From Glaciimonas sp. PAMC28666 (GTDB lineage: Bacteria > Pseudomonadota > Gammaproteobacteria > Burkholderiales > Burkholderiaceae_D), in NCBI RefSeq assembly GCF_016917355.1, contig NZ_CP070304.1:2914001-2978000 (forward strand): a DNA stretch of 64,000 nt, given 5' to 3'. The position numbers were made by a program, and so were the translations under genes. The notes below the pieces were generated by a model that was given only the letters and a program-made list of their open reading frames with translations, ran no database searches and had not been told where the DNA came from. Shown here in pieces: positions 1 through 8,949 of this stretch (position 1 is the first letter of the stretch; each line of letters starts with the position of its first letter).

Positions 1-243
1 GGTTTACCTGCCATTGCCCTGGCGGGCTTAAAAGAGCTATGGCATTTATTCCATGCGCACATGCCATTAGATGCCTGGCTATTGCTGCTGTTCGGTCTGG
101 TGGTCGCGAGTATTTCAGCCTTTTTCGCGATTTGGGGCTTGATGAAAGTCCTTGAAAAATTCTCGACCTGGCCATTTATTATTTACCGGGGCGCATTGGG
201 TATCTTTTTGCTGGTGGCGGTTGGAACAGGTTACCTTCAATAA
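1..243 (+). CDS. uppP: Undecaprenyl-diphosphatase, C-terminal part
   Basis: The frame is open from base 1 to a TAA at 241-243, giving about 80 residues of a gene that begins outside the window. Hydrophobic segments (LPAIALAGLKEL, then about 20 residues starting at DAWLLLLFGLVV, then FIIYRGALGIFLLVAVG) match the last helices of the UppP/BacA family, including the typical AGLKEL and YR.aLGi patterns near the C-terminus. The family is an inner-membrane phosphatase that recycles undecaprenyl pyrophosphate to the lipid carrier used for peptidoglycan synthesis. The catalytic N-terminal motifs are not visible here, so the identification rests on this tail alone. Confidence 0.72.
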   Translation, partial: GLPAIALAGLKELWHLFHAHMPLDAWLLLLFGLVVASISAFFAIWGLMKVLEKFSTWPFIIYRGALGIFLLVAVGTGYLQ

Positions 244-500
244 TCGCTATGACACCGAACCTGCTTTCGCCTGAGCCTACAATCTCGGGGAAGCAGGTTA
301 GCCGGTTTGCGGTGCGGGAAAAAACCATTTGATCTACTTAGGTAACTCCCTGAATCTGCACCCGCTGAATGTCGTGTCAAGTGCCCCTTTAGTCGTTAAG
401 CGTTGACTTTATCTCGCACCGTGATGCTTAATCCAGTCTGAGTTCCATTCAGTTTTTACTTCTATTTTTCTTTCCTTTCATTTCCTTTTATTCCCTATTA

Positions 501-2321
501 ATGCCTGACCAAAATAATTCGCAAGCGCTACATATCCTGCAGACAATATTCGGCTATCCGTCGTTCCGTGGGCAGCAGGCGGAGATTGTCGGTCACGTTG
601 CCGCTGGTGGTGATGCGCTGGTCTTGATGCCGACCGGTGGCGGCAAATCGTTGTGCTATCAGATTCCTGCAATGCTACGTGAAGGTGTGGGCGTGGTGGT
701 ATCGCCTCTGATCGCGTTGATGCAGGATCAGGTTGATGCATTGGCAGAAGTCGGTGTGCGCGCTGCGTTTCTGAACTCGACCCAAACCTATGAAGAAGCA
801 TCGCAAATTGAGCGGCGCGTGCGCAGCGGTGATCTTGATCTGGTGTATGTTGCACCCGAACGCCTGCTGACGCCACGTTGTCTCGATTTGCTGGAGTCGT
901 CGAAAATTGCGCTATTCGCGATTGACGAGGCGCATTGCGTATCCCAATGGGGCCATGATTTTCGACCAGAGTACATCAAGCTGTCGATACTCCATGAGCG
1001 CTTTCCTAATGTGCCACGAATTGCGCTTACGGCGACCGCCGATCATCAGACCCGAGAAGAAATTGCACTACGTTTGCAATTACAGGACGGCGCAAAATTT
1101 GTATCGTCATTTGATCGTCCGAATATTCGCTATCAGATTGTGGAAAAAGCGAATGGCCGCAAACAGTTGCTCGACTTCATTCAGGCCGAGCATATTGGCG
1201 ACGCCGGTATCGTCTACTGCTTATCGCGTAAAAAAGTAGAGGAAACTGCTGAATTTTTGAAGCAGCAAGGCATATCTGCGCTGCCCTATCATGCCGGTAT
1301 GGAATACGCTATACGCAGCAAAAATCAGGGCCGGTTTTTGCGTGAAGAAAGCATCGTCATGGTTGCCACGATCGCTTTTGGCATGGGCATAGATAAGCCG
1401 GATGTGCGCTTTGTCGCCCATCTGGACTTGCCTAAAAGTATCGAAGGATATTATCAGGAGACTGGCCGTGCCGGACGTGATGGCGGCCCGGCCAATGCGT
1501 GGATGGCCTACGGTTTGCAGGACGTGGTGCAGCAACGCCGTATGATCGATGAATCTGAGGCCGGTGAAACTTTCAAGCGGGTACAGGGTGTCAAGCTGGA
1601 TGCGATGCTGGGACTGTGCGAGACGCTGTTTTGCCGGCGGGTGCGACTGCTGGACTATTTCGGTGAGGAATCGACGCGTTGCGGCAATTGTGACACCTGT
1701 ATGTCGCCGCCTGTATCGTTCGATGCGACCGTGGTTGTGCAGAAATTACTTTCTACCATCTATCGTGTTGACCAACGTTTTGGGGCGATTCATGTTCTGG
1801 ATGTGTTGCGCGGAATTGATTCCGATAAGATCAAACAATGGCGGCATGATGAACTCTCGACGTTCGGGATCGGAAGCGATCGTAGTGAGCAGGAGTGGCG
1901 GGCGATTTTGCGACAATCGATTGCGTTGGGGCTGGTGAGTGTTGATCATGAGTCGTATAGCGCGTTGAAGTTGACGGATGCTGCTAAGCCGGTTTTGCGT
2001 GGCGAACTTCAGGTGCAGTTGCGGGAGTATCAGAAGCCGATTAAGCAGAAGCGGACCAGTAGTAAGCCTAAGGGTTATGTTGAGTCAGATTTGTCGAGCG
2101 CTGAGCAGACGATTTTTGATAAGTTGCGCTGGTGGCGGGTGGAGACGGCGCGCAAGCATAACGTTCCGGCTTATGTGATTTTTCATGACGCTACTATGCG
2201 GGAAATTGCTAAGGCGCGGCCAGAGTCGTTGGATGATTTGAGGGGGGTCAGCGGGGTGGGGGAGAAGAAGTTGGAGACTTATGGGGCGGAGATTGTTGAG
2301 TTGATTGCGGGGGTATTGTAG
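501..2321 (+). CDS. recQ: ATP-dependent DNA helicase RecQ
   Basis: A full-length 606-residue RecQ, a 3'-5' helicase of recombinational repair. Walker A MPTGGGKS lies at residues 43-50 and the DEAH box with [13 protein letters not shown] follows at 142-157. The second RecA-like domain carries [15 protein letters not shown] and the arginine-finger motif [12 protein letters not shown] zinc-binding RQC cysteine set (C..C..C) follows near residues 378-400, and an HRDC domain ends the protein. The ATG is preceded by a pyrimidine-rich stretch (about 460-500) with no visible Shine-Dalgarno, which is unusual for this window, but no better in-frame start exists. The gene appears to be transcribed alone, downstream of uppP. 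Confidence 0.95.
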   Translation: MPDQNNSQALHILQTIFGYPSFRGQQAEIVGHVAAGGDALVLMPTGGGKSLCYQIPAMLREGVGVVVSPLIALMQDQVDALAEVGVRAAFLNSTQTYEEASQIERRVRSGDLDLVYVAPERLLTPRCLDLLESSKIALFAIDEAHCVSQWGHDFRPEYIKLSILHERFPNVPRIALTATADHQTREEIALRLQLQDGAKFVSSFDRPNIRYQIVEKANGRKQLLDFIQAEHIGDAGIVYCLSRKKVEETAEFLKQQGISALPYHAGMEYAIRSKNQGRFLREESIVMVATIAFGMGIDKPDVRFVAHLDLPKSIEGYYQETGRAGRDGGPANAWMAYGLQDVVQQRRMIDESEAGETFKRVQGVKLDAMLGLCETLFCRRVRLLDYFGEESTRCGNCDTCMSPPVSFDATVVVQKLLSTIYRVDQRFGAIHVLDVLRGIDSDKIKQWRHDELSTFGIGSDRSEQEWRAILRQSIALGLVSVDHESYSALKLTDAAKPVLRGELQVQLREYQKPIKQKRTSSKPKGYVESDLSSAEQTIFDKLRWWRVETARKHNVPAYVIFHDATMREIAKARPESLDDLRGVSGVGEKKLETYGAEIVELIAGVL

Positions 2322-2489
2322 TTTTACATTTTCAGCTTTTGGTAAATAACGCGATTTTTGCTCCGTGGGTGCTTGCCGGGGACACCTCTTTTTTGCCAGG
2401 TTTTTTTTGTGTGGTTTCAATTGTGGTTAATTACGTTTATCTCTAGCTAATACGGCTATTGCTCCTTGGGGGCTGGTCGGGGGCAGCCC

Positions 2490-2580
2490 GACAGCTAGTC
2501 ACTTTTTCTTGCTTCGGCTCGCCCCGCCAAGAATAAGTAACCAAAAAGAAGGCGACCGCAGTGATGCTGCCCTTCGGGTT
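2490..2580. repeat. Betaproteobacterial intergenic repeat element
   Basis: The stretch around GTCACTTTTTCTTGCTTCGG, then CGCCAAGAATAAGTAACCAA and AAAGAAGGCGACC, resembles a repeat I recall as common between genes in Oxalobacteraceae/Burkholderiales genomes. It contains internal complementarity (TTCTTG...CAAGAA, GTCACTT...AAGTAAC). Short reading frames across it give low-complexity proteins often misannotated as hypothetical. Identification is from memory of the sequence style, not from a search. Confidence 0.5.
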
Positions 2581-2581
2581 C

Positions 2582-2674
2582 CCAAGCATTTCAGTCGCCA
2601 GTCGGGTTGAGAAACCAACTCGCTACGCTCAAGCATGTTTCCCAACAATTCCCGACTGGCGACTGAATACTTGG
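2582..2674. repeat. Long imperfect inverted repeat (hairpin)
   Basis: The left arm at 2582-2606 (core TCAGTCGCCAGTCGGG) and right arm at 2651-2674 (core CCCGACTGGCGACTGA) are complementary over about 24 bp with one mismatch and a one-base deletion, separated by about 44 bases. It directly abuts the preceding repeat, so the two may be one mobile or REP-like unit. There is no T-tract, so a simple terminator is less likely. Confidence 0.75.
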
Positions 2675-2715
2675 CAGCCTCAATGTCGGAGTAGGTCAAC
2701 GGCAACTTCAACAGC

Positions 2716-2748
2716 CAACTTCAACTTCAACTTCAACTTCAACTTCAA
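2716..2748. repeat. CAACTT hexanucleotide tandem repeat
   Basis: Five perfect copies of CAACTT plus a partial copy lie just after the inverted repeat. Nearby degenerate units (GGCAACTTCAACAGC) suggest expansion from a short seed. It is non-coding and of a length likely to vary between strains. Confidence 0.9.
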
Positions 2749-2824
2749 AGGGTAGCTTTGGCCGTTAGGGCTTGGCTTATTTTTGTTGTTGATTGAATCG
2801 ACGATGTCCGACGCTGTGGGTCCG

Positions 2825-4006
2825 TTATGCGATTACTGTTCCTAGCGCTGCTAGTAGAGCTTGTCGTACTTTGGTTTCCTGGGGTGCTACGCCGAAGCCG
2901 ACCATGATGCCTTGGGCATCGATGAAGCGGCAGATGGTTCTTTCTCCGTCTTGTTCGGTTTCCCAGCGGCCGCCTTCGAGGGCGTGGCGTGGGGGAGGGA
3001 CCAGGGCTAATGGGTAGCTTGGGGTTTTGACGATTACCGGGGAATCTTTTAAATCGATTCGGGTGTGGTCGCCGGTAAGTGTTTTGGCGATGGCGCGGGC
3101 GGCGCTCATTATGGGTGCTATGTAGGGCAATGGGCCGGTGCGACCTTCTTTGTCTAGCAGGTATTCGGCGCAGTCGCCCAGGGCATAGACGTCTTCGATG
3201 CTGGTGCGACCGTGACTGTCGACCAGTATGCCGCGTTCGGTTTTTAGTTGGGCGGCTTGTGCCAGGCGCAGGTCGGGGCGCAGTCCTACCGCTGACAGGA
3301 CCAGATCGGCGGTGATGGTTTCGCCATTGGCTAATGTTATCGCCAATGCGTCGTCAAGATGATCGATGCTGGTGGCGGTTGTGTTTAGAGACAGCTTGAT
3401 GCCGCACGCCGTCAGGGCTTTTTGAAGGCCTTGGGATAACGCAGGTGGGGCCAGGGCTGCAAGAGGTAACGTGTTTGGGTCTATCAGGGTTACTGCGTGG
3501 CCATGGCCTGACAAGTCGTCGGCGAATTCGCAGCCGATCAGGCCGGCGCCCAGAATGACGACGCGGGCCGATGCGCGTTGATCGGGTAACAGCAGGTCGC
3601 GAAACGTCGCGTAGTCGCCGATGTGGTTGACCGATAGCACGCTATCGCTCGCATCGCCGCCAATGTTGAGGCGGATAGGTTGCGCGCCGACAGCGAGTAT
3701 CAATTGTGCATATTCGAATTGACCTGCGCTGGTGTTGATCACCTTGGTCGCCGTGTCAATATTATTTACCTGTACGCCGGTCAGGATCTCGGCTTGCAGT
3801 TGTTCAGCCATTTGGGTGGAACTCTGCGTTATCAGTTGCGCCGCCAATTTCTTTTGCGCGAAGGCAATAGACAACATCGGTTTAGAGTAAGAACCACCAT
3901 CGTCAGCGGTAATGATTAATAGCGGCGTCGCTTTGTCCAATTTGCGCAATTCGCGCGCTAGTGTGTAAGCGGCTGTGCCGGCACCGATAATGATGATGGG
4001 TTTCAT
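2825..4006 (-). CDS. FAD-dependent NAD(P)H oxidoreductase, rubredoxin reductase-like
   Basis: A 393-residue two-dinucleotide-binding flavoprotein. The N-terminal FAD-binding motif IIIIGAGTAAYTLARELR starts at residue 4. A second Rossmann motif, VILGAGLIGCEFADDLSGHG, near residue 150 would bind NAD(P)H. The FAD-binding ALGDCAEY motif lies near residue 284. The length and N-terminal SKPMLSIAFAQKK region resemble rubredoxin-NAD+ reductases (AlkT/RubB), which pass electrons to rubredoxin for alkane hydroxylases. No rubredoxin or hydroxylase gene is nearby, so the partner is unknown. The gene stands alone and converges on recQ. No strong ribosome binding site precedes the ATG. A nitrite- or ferredoxin-reductase-like role is the main alternative. 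Confidence 0.8.
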   Translation of the reverse strand: MKPIIIIGAGTAAYTLARELRKLDKATPLLIITADDGGSYSKPMLSIAFAQKKLAAQLITQSSTQMAEQLQAEILTGVQVNNIDTATKVINTSAGQFEYAQLILAVGAQPIRLNIGGDASDSVLSVNHIGDYATFRDLLLPDQRASARVVILGAGLIGCEFADDLSGHGHAVTLIDPNTLPLAALAPPALSQGLQKALTACGIKLSLNTTATSIDHLDDALAITLANGETITADLVLSAVGLRPDLRLAQAAQLKTERGILVDSHGRTSIEDVYALGDCAEYLLDKEGRTGPLPYIAPIMSAARAIAKTLTGDHTRIDLKDSPVIVKTPSYPLALVPPPRHALEGGRWETEQDGERTICRFIDAQGIMVGFGVAPQETKVRQALLAALGTVIA

Positions 4007-4342
4007 AGAGAGTTTCAGAAGAGGTCGATTGGACGTGATGATAATGCGAATTGGTCAAACCGGCCAGAAAGTAATTGCTGCCGATGACGATCGGCCTATC
4101 CTGAAGCTGGCCTGTGCCAGAAATCTAAAATAATTAACAATTTGGCATTATTAGTCCAAAAAACGCTATGTATTAATTGGCAAGCGCGCGTTGCTTGGGG
4201 AGAATGAAAAAAAACGCGCCGAGAGATTCCTTTTCAGAAAGTACTTTCGAGACACTATGTTCATACCAAATACGCATAAGTGACGGCGTCCAGTCTGCTA
4301 AAATTACCTTCTTTACACTAGAACTTTTGGGGACGGCAGCGT
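4007..4342. other. Divergent intergenic region
   Basis: This 336-bp gap separates the divergent flavoprotein and malic enzyme genes and should hold both promoters. It is AT-rich from about 4125 to 4175. I found no convincing -35/-10 pair, operator or small gene. Confidence 0.5.
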
Positions 4343-6652
4343 ATGGATTCGATGATTGACAAAAAAGAAGAACTTCGCCAGCAGCTACGTCAGGCTGCGC
4401 TCGAATATCACGAGTTTCCAACACCTGGCAAAATTAGTGTTACTGCGACTAAAACATTAACAACCCAACGCGATCTGGCGCTGGCGTACTCCCCTGGGGT
4501 TGCTGCAGCATGCGAAGAAATCGTCGCCGACCCTGCGAATGCTTTCCGTTATACCGCGCGCGGTAATCTGGTGGCGGTTATCACCAACGGCACTGCTGTG
4601 CTTGGACTCGGTAACATCGGGCCGCTGGCATCCAAGCCAGTGATGGAAGGCAAAGGCGTTCTATTCAAGAAATTTGCCGGCATCGATGTTTTCGACATTG
4701 AAGTCAACGAAACCGACCCGGACAAGCTATGCGACATCATCGCATCGCTGGAGCCAACCTTCGGTGGTATCAACCTTGAAGACATCAAGGCACCGGAATG
4801 CTTTGAAATTGAGCGTAAACTGCGCGACCGTATGAAGATTCCGGTCTTCCATGACGATCAGCATGGCACCGCGATCATCGTAGGCGCAGCGATTTTGAAT
4901 GGTCTCAAAGTAGTCGGTAAAGATATCAAGAACTGCAAAATGGTGGTGTCGGGTGCGGGCGCAGCGGCGCTGGCCTGTCTCGATTTGATCGTGGATCTGG
5001 GGTTTCCGATCGAAAATATCTTTGTTACCGATTTAGCTGGCGTGGTCTATGAAGGCCGGGTTGAGTTGATGGACCCGGATAAACTTCGGTTTGCGCGCAA
5101 AACAGAAGCACGCAAGTTGGCAGATTTGATGCCAGGCGCTGATATCTTCCTGGGGTTGTCCGCTGGTGGCGTCCTCAAACAAGATATGGTAAAGGCCATG
5201 GGCCCGCGTCCATTGGTATTGGCACTGGCGAATCCTAATCCAGAGATCTTGCCTGAAGACGTCAAGGAAGTACGTGATGACGTCATTATGGCGACCGGTC
5301 GTTCGGATTATCCGAATCAGGTTAATAATGTTCTGTGCTTCCCGTACATTTTCCGCGGCGCGCTTGATTGCGGCGCTACAACCATTACCCGCGAAATGGA
5401 AATCGCCGTAGTGCATGCGATTGCGGAGTTGGCGCAAGCTGAGCAGTCCGACGTCGTGGCCACTACTTACGGCGCGAATATGTCGTTTGGTCCGGATTAT
5501 ATTATTCCGAAGCCATTCGATCCGCGCTTGATGATCAAAATTGCTCCAGCGGTAGCAAAAGCTGCTGAAGCCTCCGGCGTGGCTGCGCGTCCGATCAAGG
5601 ACATGGAAGCCTATATCGAGCGTCTGCAGCAGTTCGTCTATCACAGCGGCACTTTCATGCGTCCGTTGTTTCAGATCGCCAAGAAAGCACCGGCGGCCGA
5701 GAAGCGGATTGTCTTCGCAGAAGGCGAAGAAGAGCGCGTCCTGCGCGCAGTGCAAATCGTCGTTGATGAAAATCTGGCAAAACCAATTTTGATCGGTCGT
5801 CCGGCCGTTCTGCAACAGCGGATCGAGCGTTTCGGCTTGCGCCTGAAAGTCGATGTCGACTTTGAAGTAATCAATCCAGAGTTTGATAGCCGCTACCGCG
5901 ATTACTGGCAGACATTTCTGGCAATGACCAAACGTCAGGGAGTTACAGAGCAATACGCCAAGTTGGAAATGCGGCGTCGTCATACGCTGATCGGATCGAT
6001 GGCGATTCATAAAGGACATGCAGACGGGATGATTTGCGGCACCTACGGAACGCATGACCTTCACCTGACCTACATCGACATGGTGTTGGGACGTCGTGAA
6101 GGCGTGAATGTCTATGCAGCCATGAACGCGTTGATTATGTCGAATCGCCAATTGGTGTTGGTTGACACGCACGTTAACGAAAATCCAACTGCGGAGGAAC
6201 TGGCGGAAATCACTATTCTGGCAGCAGAAGAAATGCAGCGCTTCGGTATTAAACCGCACGTCGCTTTGTTGTCGCATTCCAACTTTGGCACAAGCAACAG
6301 CGCCTCAGCGCAAAAAATGCGCAAGACGTTGGCGATTGTGCGAGAGCGTGCGCCGGATCTGGAAATCGATGGTGAAATGCACGGTGACACTGCCCTGGAC
6401 GCGAGTTTGCTGCGTAAGGTAATGCAAGACACACCGTTGACCGCAGATGCCAATCTGGTCGTGATGCCGAATATTGACGCCGCTAACATTGCCTACAATC
6501 TGCTCAAAACCACTTCCGGTAATGGTGTTGCGGTGGGACCAATCTTGCTTGGTTGCGCCAAGCCGGTTCACATCCTGACGTCATCTGCGACGGTGCGCCG
6601 TATCGTTAATATGACGGCATTGTGCGTTGTCGATGCGATTTCGGCACGCTGA
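4343..6652 (+). CDS. maeB: NADP-dependent malic enzyme with phosphotransacetylase-like domain
   Basis: A 769-residue MaeB-type malic enzyme, converting malate to pyruvate plus CO2 with NADP+ in the cytosol. The N-terminal part (to about 430) contains the malic motifs [14 protein letters not shown] and [20 protein letters not shown] and the nucleotide-binding [16 protein letters not shown]. From about residue 440 to the end (from [19 protein letters not shown]) it has the phosphate acetyl/butyryl transferase fold. That fold in MaeB proteins is regulatory, responding to acetyl-CoA. The length is normal for the fused form. The start is set by the ATG after a GGGGA ribosome binding site. A large antisense reading frame inside the gene is only a shadow. 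The gene is monocistronic and ends at a clear terminator. Confidence 0.95.
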   Translation: MDSMIDKKEELRQQLRQAALEYHEFPTPGKISVTATKTLTTQRDLALAYSPGVAAACEEIVADPANAFRYTARGNLVAVITNGTAVLGLGNIGPLASKPVMEGKGVLFKKFAGIDVFDIEVNETDPDKLCDIIASLEPTFGGINLEDIKAPECFEIERKLRDRMKIPVFHDDQHGTAIIVGAAILNGLKVVGKDIKNCKMVVSGAGAAALACLDLIVDLGFPIENIFVTDLAGVVYEGRVELMDPDKLRFARKTEARKLADLMPGADIFLGLSAGGVLKQDMVKAMGPRPLVLALANPNPEILPEDVKEVRDDVIMATGRSDYPNQVNNVLCFPYIFRGALDCGATTITREMEIAVVHAIAELAQAEQSDVVATTYGANMSFGPDYIIPKPFDPRLMIKIAPAVAKAAEASGVAARPIKDMEAYIERLQQFVYHSGTFMRPLFQIAKKAPAAEKRIVFAEGEEERVLRAVQIVVDENLAKPILIGRPAVLQQRIERFGLRLKVDVDFEVINPEFDSRYRDYWQTFLAMTKRQGVTEQYAKLEMRRRHTLIGSMAIHKGHADGMICGTYGTHDLHLTYIDMVLGRREGVNVYAAMNALIMSNRQLVLVDTHVNENPTAEELAEITILAAEEMQRFGIKPHVALLSHSNFGTSNSASAQKMRKTLAIVRERAPDLEIDGEMHGDTALDASLLRKVMQDTPLTADANLVVMPNIDAANIAYNLLKTTSGNGVAVGPILLGCAKPVHILTSSATVRRIVNMTALCVVDAISAR

Positions 6653-6702
6653 TCGTTAAGCTAATCAGACATAGTTTTTGTTGCTGGTAGTAACGAATCG
6701 AG

Positions 6703-6751
6703 AAAGTCCGGTTATTTGCACCTGGTAGGGTGCAAATCCCGGACTTTTTTT
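6703..6751 (+). terminator. Rho-independent terminator of maeB
   Basis: A two-part stem: AAAGTCCGG (6703-6711) pairs with CCGGACTTT, and TTTGCACC (6715-6722) pairs with GGTGCAAA, closed by a short loop and followed by a T7 run. It lies 50 bases after the maeB stop and between convergent genes. Confidence 0.9.
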
Positions 6752-6782
6752 AATTGGCAAGTCGCACCAGCTGCGGTGGTGC

Positions 6783-7709
6783 TTATTTTTTTGCCGCTTT
6801 TATCGGTACGCGTCCGGTTTGAACATGGCGAGAAGCATGGTCGCAATGACCGGGTTGGTCATCAAAAAACATATGTGGCTTGAAAGCCGCCAATACATCC
6901 GATTTAGCCACACCGCCCATGAAAAACGTTTCATCGATGGTCACGTTCCAGGCGCGTAAAGTACGGATTACGCGTTCGTGTGCCGGCGATGAACGGGCCG
7001 TGACCAGTGCAGTGCGGATCGGTCCAGCCCGTCCATCCGGATTTTTAAAATTACTTTGAATAAAGGACAACGCCATCAGCAATCGTGCAAATGGTCCCTG
7101 AGGCAACGGTTTAGTGGCATTTTCCCGTTCATGTTGTTCGAGCGCTTCAATCCCTTTGGACTGAAAAATACGTTCCGATTCGTCTGAAAAAATCACCGCG
7201 TCGCCATCAAACGCAATCCGGATCTGGTCCAGTTCTTCACTATCGCGTTGCCCATTCTGTTGGATTGGCATTTGATATAGCAGTGCAGCAGCGGTATCGG
7301 AATTGATCGCCGCCTGTACATCGTCTTCGTGCAATGACAGAAAAAGGCTGACATTGAAGGCGTGCAGATAAGGCGCCAGTGATGCGCCGCCCGATAACAC
7401 CGCGCGCGTGATATCGAGTTCGTAATGCTTGATGGCGTTAAACATACGCATTGAGGTTTCGGTCGAATTGCGCGACATGATGACCACCTCCACCAGACGT
7501 TGATCCGGTGTCAGACGATTCAACTTAAGCAGGGCGCGCACCAGCGCGAACGCGGCACCGGGTTTTAATATTTGATTTTCGTTCATCAGTTGATGCTGTT
7601 GATATGCGGCCAGTCCTTGCGTACGGAAAATAGCCTCCTCCGCCTCCAGATCAAATAGCGCACGAGAGGAAATTCCTACAACAAGCAGCTTGGCGAGAGA
7701 GACGGGCAT
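6783..7709 (-). CDS. 5'-nucleotidase family protein (NT5C1-like)
   Basis: A 308-residue protein matching the bacterial 5'-nucleotidase family related to cytosolic 5'-nucleotidase I (PF06189), which dephosphorylates nucleoside monophosphates. Visible hallmarks are the N-terminal LLVVGISSRALFDLEAEE, the VVIMSRNSTETSMRMFNAI block, and IAFDGDAVIFSDESERIF near residue 166 (a HAD-like DGDA motif with phosphate-binding aspartates). The C-terminal FMGGVAKSDVLAAFKPHMFFDDQ is also present. These positions are typical of the family and the length is normal. The gene is alone and shares the region of the maeB terminator at its 3' end. The start ATG has only a weak ribosome binding site. Substrate preference (IMP, AMP, GMP) cannot be deduced. 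Confidence 0.85.
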   Translation of the reverse strand: MPVSLAKLLVVGISSRALFDLEAEEAIFRTQGLAAYQQHQLMNENQILKPGAAFALVRALLKLNRLTPDQRLVEVVIMSRNSTETSMRMFNAIKHYELDITRAVLSGGASLAPYLHAFNVSLFLSLHEDDVQAAINSDTAAALLYQMPIQQNGQRDSEELDQIRIAFDGDAVIFSDESERIFQSKGIEALEQHERENATKPLPQGPFARLLMALSFIQSNFKNPDGRAGPIRTALVTARSSPAHERVIRTLRAWNVTIDETFFMGGVAKSDVLAAFKPHMFFDDQPGHCDHASRHVQTGRVPIKAAKK

Positions 7710-8089
7710 GAGGGATGCTAAGCAAGGTTAGCGAAAGTGATAGTAATCCATTATAGACGCCTCTCAACGATGCTGGAAAAGTCGAAATCAATGGTGAAAA
7801 GAATGCTGTCTGACCCGTCTGAGTCGACTGACATTCGCTAGCGCCGGATAAAAATACGTTATGAAATTTTGCCTGTGGCCGTTTAGCTGATCGACGGTAG
7901 CGAGAGCAGAAGCAATCTTAATGAACAGTTTTTATTTTGAGATGTCTCATTCTCTCCAAACACGATGAAAACTAACTTCATAATGTGTATCAACTTTCTC
8001 TTAACTGGGCGCAATGAAACATCAATTTACGGTAAGAATAACCAAGCAGGAAAACATAGCCCACTCGCTACCGAGCTGCCCAATCCGCG
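7710..8089. other. Intergenic region, no gene seen
   Basis: This 380-bp stretch lies between the nucleotidase start and a small lipoprotein gene. It should contain both promoters. I see no convincing reading frame, RNA or operator. Confidence 0.45.
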
Positions 8090-8257
8090 ATGAATAAGAC
8101 GATGAACAATACCGTTACCGTCGTTTTTCGCGTAATCAGCGTGCTAACTGTCTGCATCATCGGTGGCTGTACGAGTCTGCCTTCCGAAGCGGGCAGGGGG
8201 CCAGTTGTTCAGATGTACGGGACCATTGACACCGGCGTGACCGCGCGGTCTCGATAA
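8090..8257 (+). CDS. Small lipoprotein with porin-strand-like tail
   Basis: A 55-residue open frame starting with ATG at 8090; an internal ATG at 8102 is also possible. It has a charged start, a hydrophobic stretch (VISVLTVCIIGGC) and a lipobox IGGC near residue 27, so the mature lipoprotein would be about 30 residues. The mature part contains VVQMYGTIDTGVT. This resembles the first beta-strand of Burkholderiales porins (typically .VTLYGVID.G), although the protein ends right afterwards. It could be a genuine short lipoprotein or a fragment. No strong ribosome binding site is visible. The function is unknown. Confidence 0.5.
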   Translation: MNKTMNNTVTVVFRVISVLTVCIIGGCTSLPSEAGRGPVVQMYGTIDTGVTARSR

Positions 8258-8353
8258 TTGCTAATTTACATCTTCAAAGGATATAACACGTTCGGAAAAT
8301 GCTGTCTGCGCGATCAAGTTGTCACATTTTCGCTACAAAGCGTCGGAATACCA

Positions 8354-8494
8354 TTAAGTGTGACCAGTTTCACTCGGAAGACGGCCATTACACCATATGG
8401 GTCGAATGTCAGGTTTGGCACAACTAAAATTATCGGCTGAGACGCAGGCGCTTAACATTAAACTTAATATCAAAAGTGTCAACGTTGTTTTCAT
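8354..8494 (-). CDS. Small lipoprotein, unknown function
   Basis: A 46-residue frame starting at the ATG at 8494, which is preceded by an AGGGA ribosome binding site. An upstream in-frame ATG at 8575 would add 27 charged residues before the signal and is unlikely. The N-terminus MKTTLTLLILSLMLSAC is a textbook lipoprotein signal with LSAC lipobox. The short mature part contains two more cysteines and the segment KPDIRPIWCNGRLPSETGH. I do not recognise the family. It is convergent with the other small lipoprotein gene about 100 bases away. Confidence 0.6.
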   Translation of the reverse strand: MKTTLTLLILSLMLSACVSADNFSCAKPDIRPIWCNGRLPSETGHT

Positions 8495-8949
8495 GACTGA
8501 TCCCTGTCGTTGGTTCGAATAGTTTATACGACGTAACTTTTTAATCGAATTTCCGTTCGACTTAATGCTTAACATGCTTTATATAATTTACACAGCAGCG
8601 AGCTTGTTACTACGACTTTGCCTGGGAATGTTGAAAACCAATTAAAGCGATATAAGATTTGAAGTGCAGTGTTCGTTATCTATACAGCGTTGCACGTAGC
8701 GCTTTTATTCAACATTGCGCCATAGCTTGCGCTTAAGTAACGCACTGGGTGAATTAAGTAGACTTACCGTTACCATCTCGCTATGCTTTAGATTCCCCGG
8801 GAGGAGAAATAAATGCGCATCCTGAATTTTATATATGCAGTGTTATTAAAATCGATCCCCCAAATTACTGAGCGACCTCTTTATGCTTCTCCATTCTGGT
8901 ATTTATAACACTATTTTTGTGCGAAGCAGCTTCGTAAAAGGAATTTGCC
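8495..8949. other. Intergenic region upstream of the CheB/CheR gene
   Basis: About 450 bp of AT-rich sequence separate the small lipoprotein gene from the chemotaxis-like gene. The only coding candidate is the 31-codon frame at 8813-8908. No clear promoter or terminator was identified. Confidence 0.45.
8813..8908 (+). CDS. Possible 31-residue small ORF or leader peptide
   Basis: ATG at 8813 is preceded by a strong ribosome binding site (GGGAGGAG, about 7 bases upstream) and opens a 31-codon frame with a hydrophobic N-terminus (MRILNFIYAVLLK). It ends 41 bases before the next gene. The strong ribosome binding site is the only support. It could be a small membrane peptide, a leader, or chance. 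Confidence 0.25.
   Translation: MRILNFIYAVLLKSIPQITERPLYASPFWYL

Larger units (their letters stand above)
2322..2824. other. Intergenic region with composite repeat, no gene
   Basis: This 0.5-kb gap between recQ and the convergent flavoprotein gene contains no convincing coding sequence. Short frames in it overlap the repeat structure. It holds a Burkholderiales-like intergenic repeat (about 2490-2580), a long imperfect inverted repeat (2582-2674) and a hexanucleotide tract (2716-2748), listed separately. Confidence 0.7.

Noticed and set aside
2499-2711. 70-codon frame in the recQ downstream gap
   Set aside because: It lies entirely in a non-coding repeat with a large inverted repeat.
5033-6277. 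Long 414-codon antisense frame inside maeB
   Set aside because: The sense frame is a complete, well-conserved malic enzyme; the antisense translation shows no domain and is a codon-bias shadow.
8258-8440. 60-codon frame downstream of the first small lipoprotein
   Set aside because: It overlaps the better-supported lipoprotein gene on the other strand and has no ribosome binding site.
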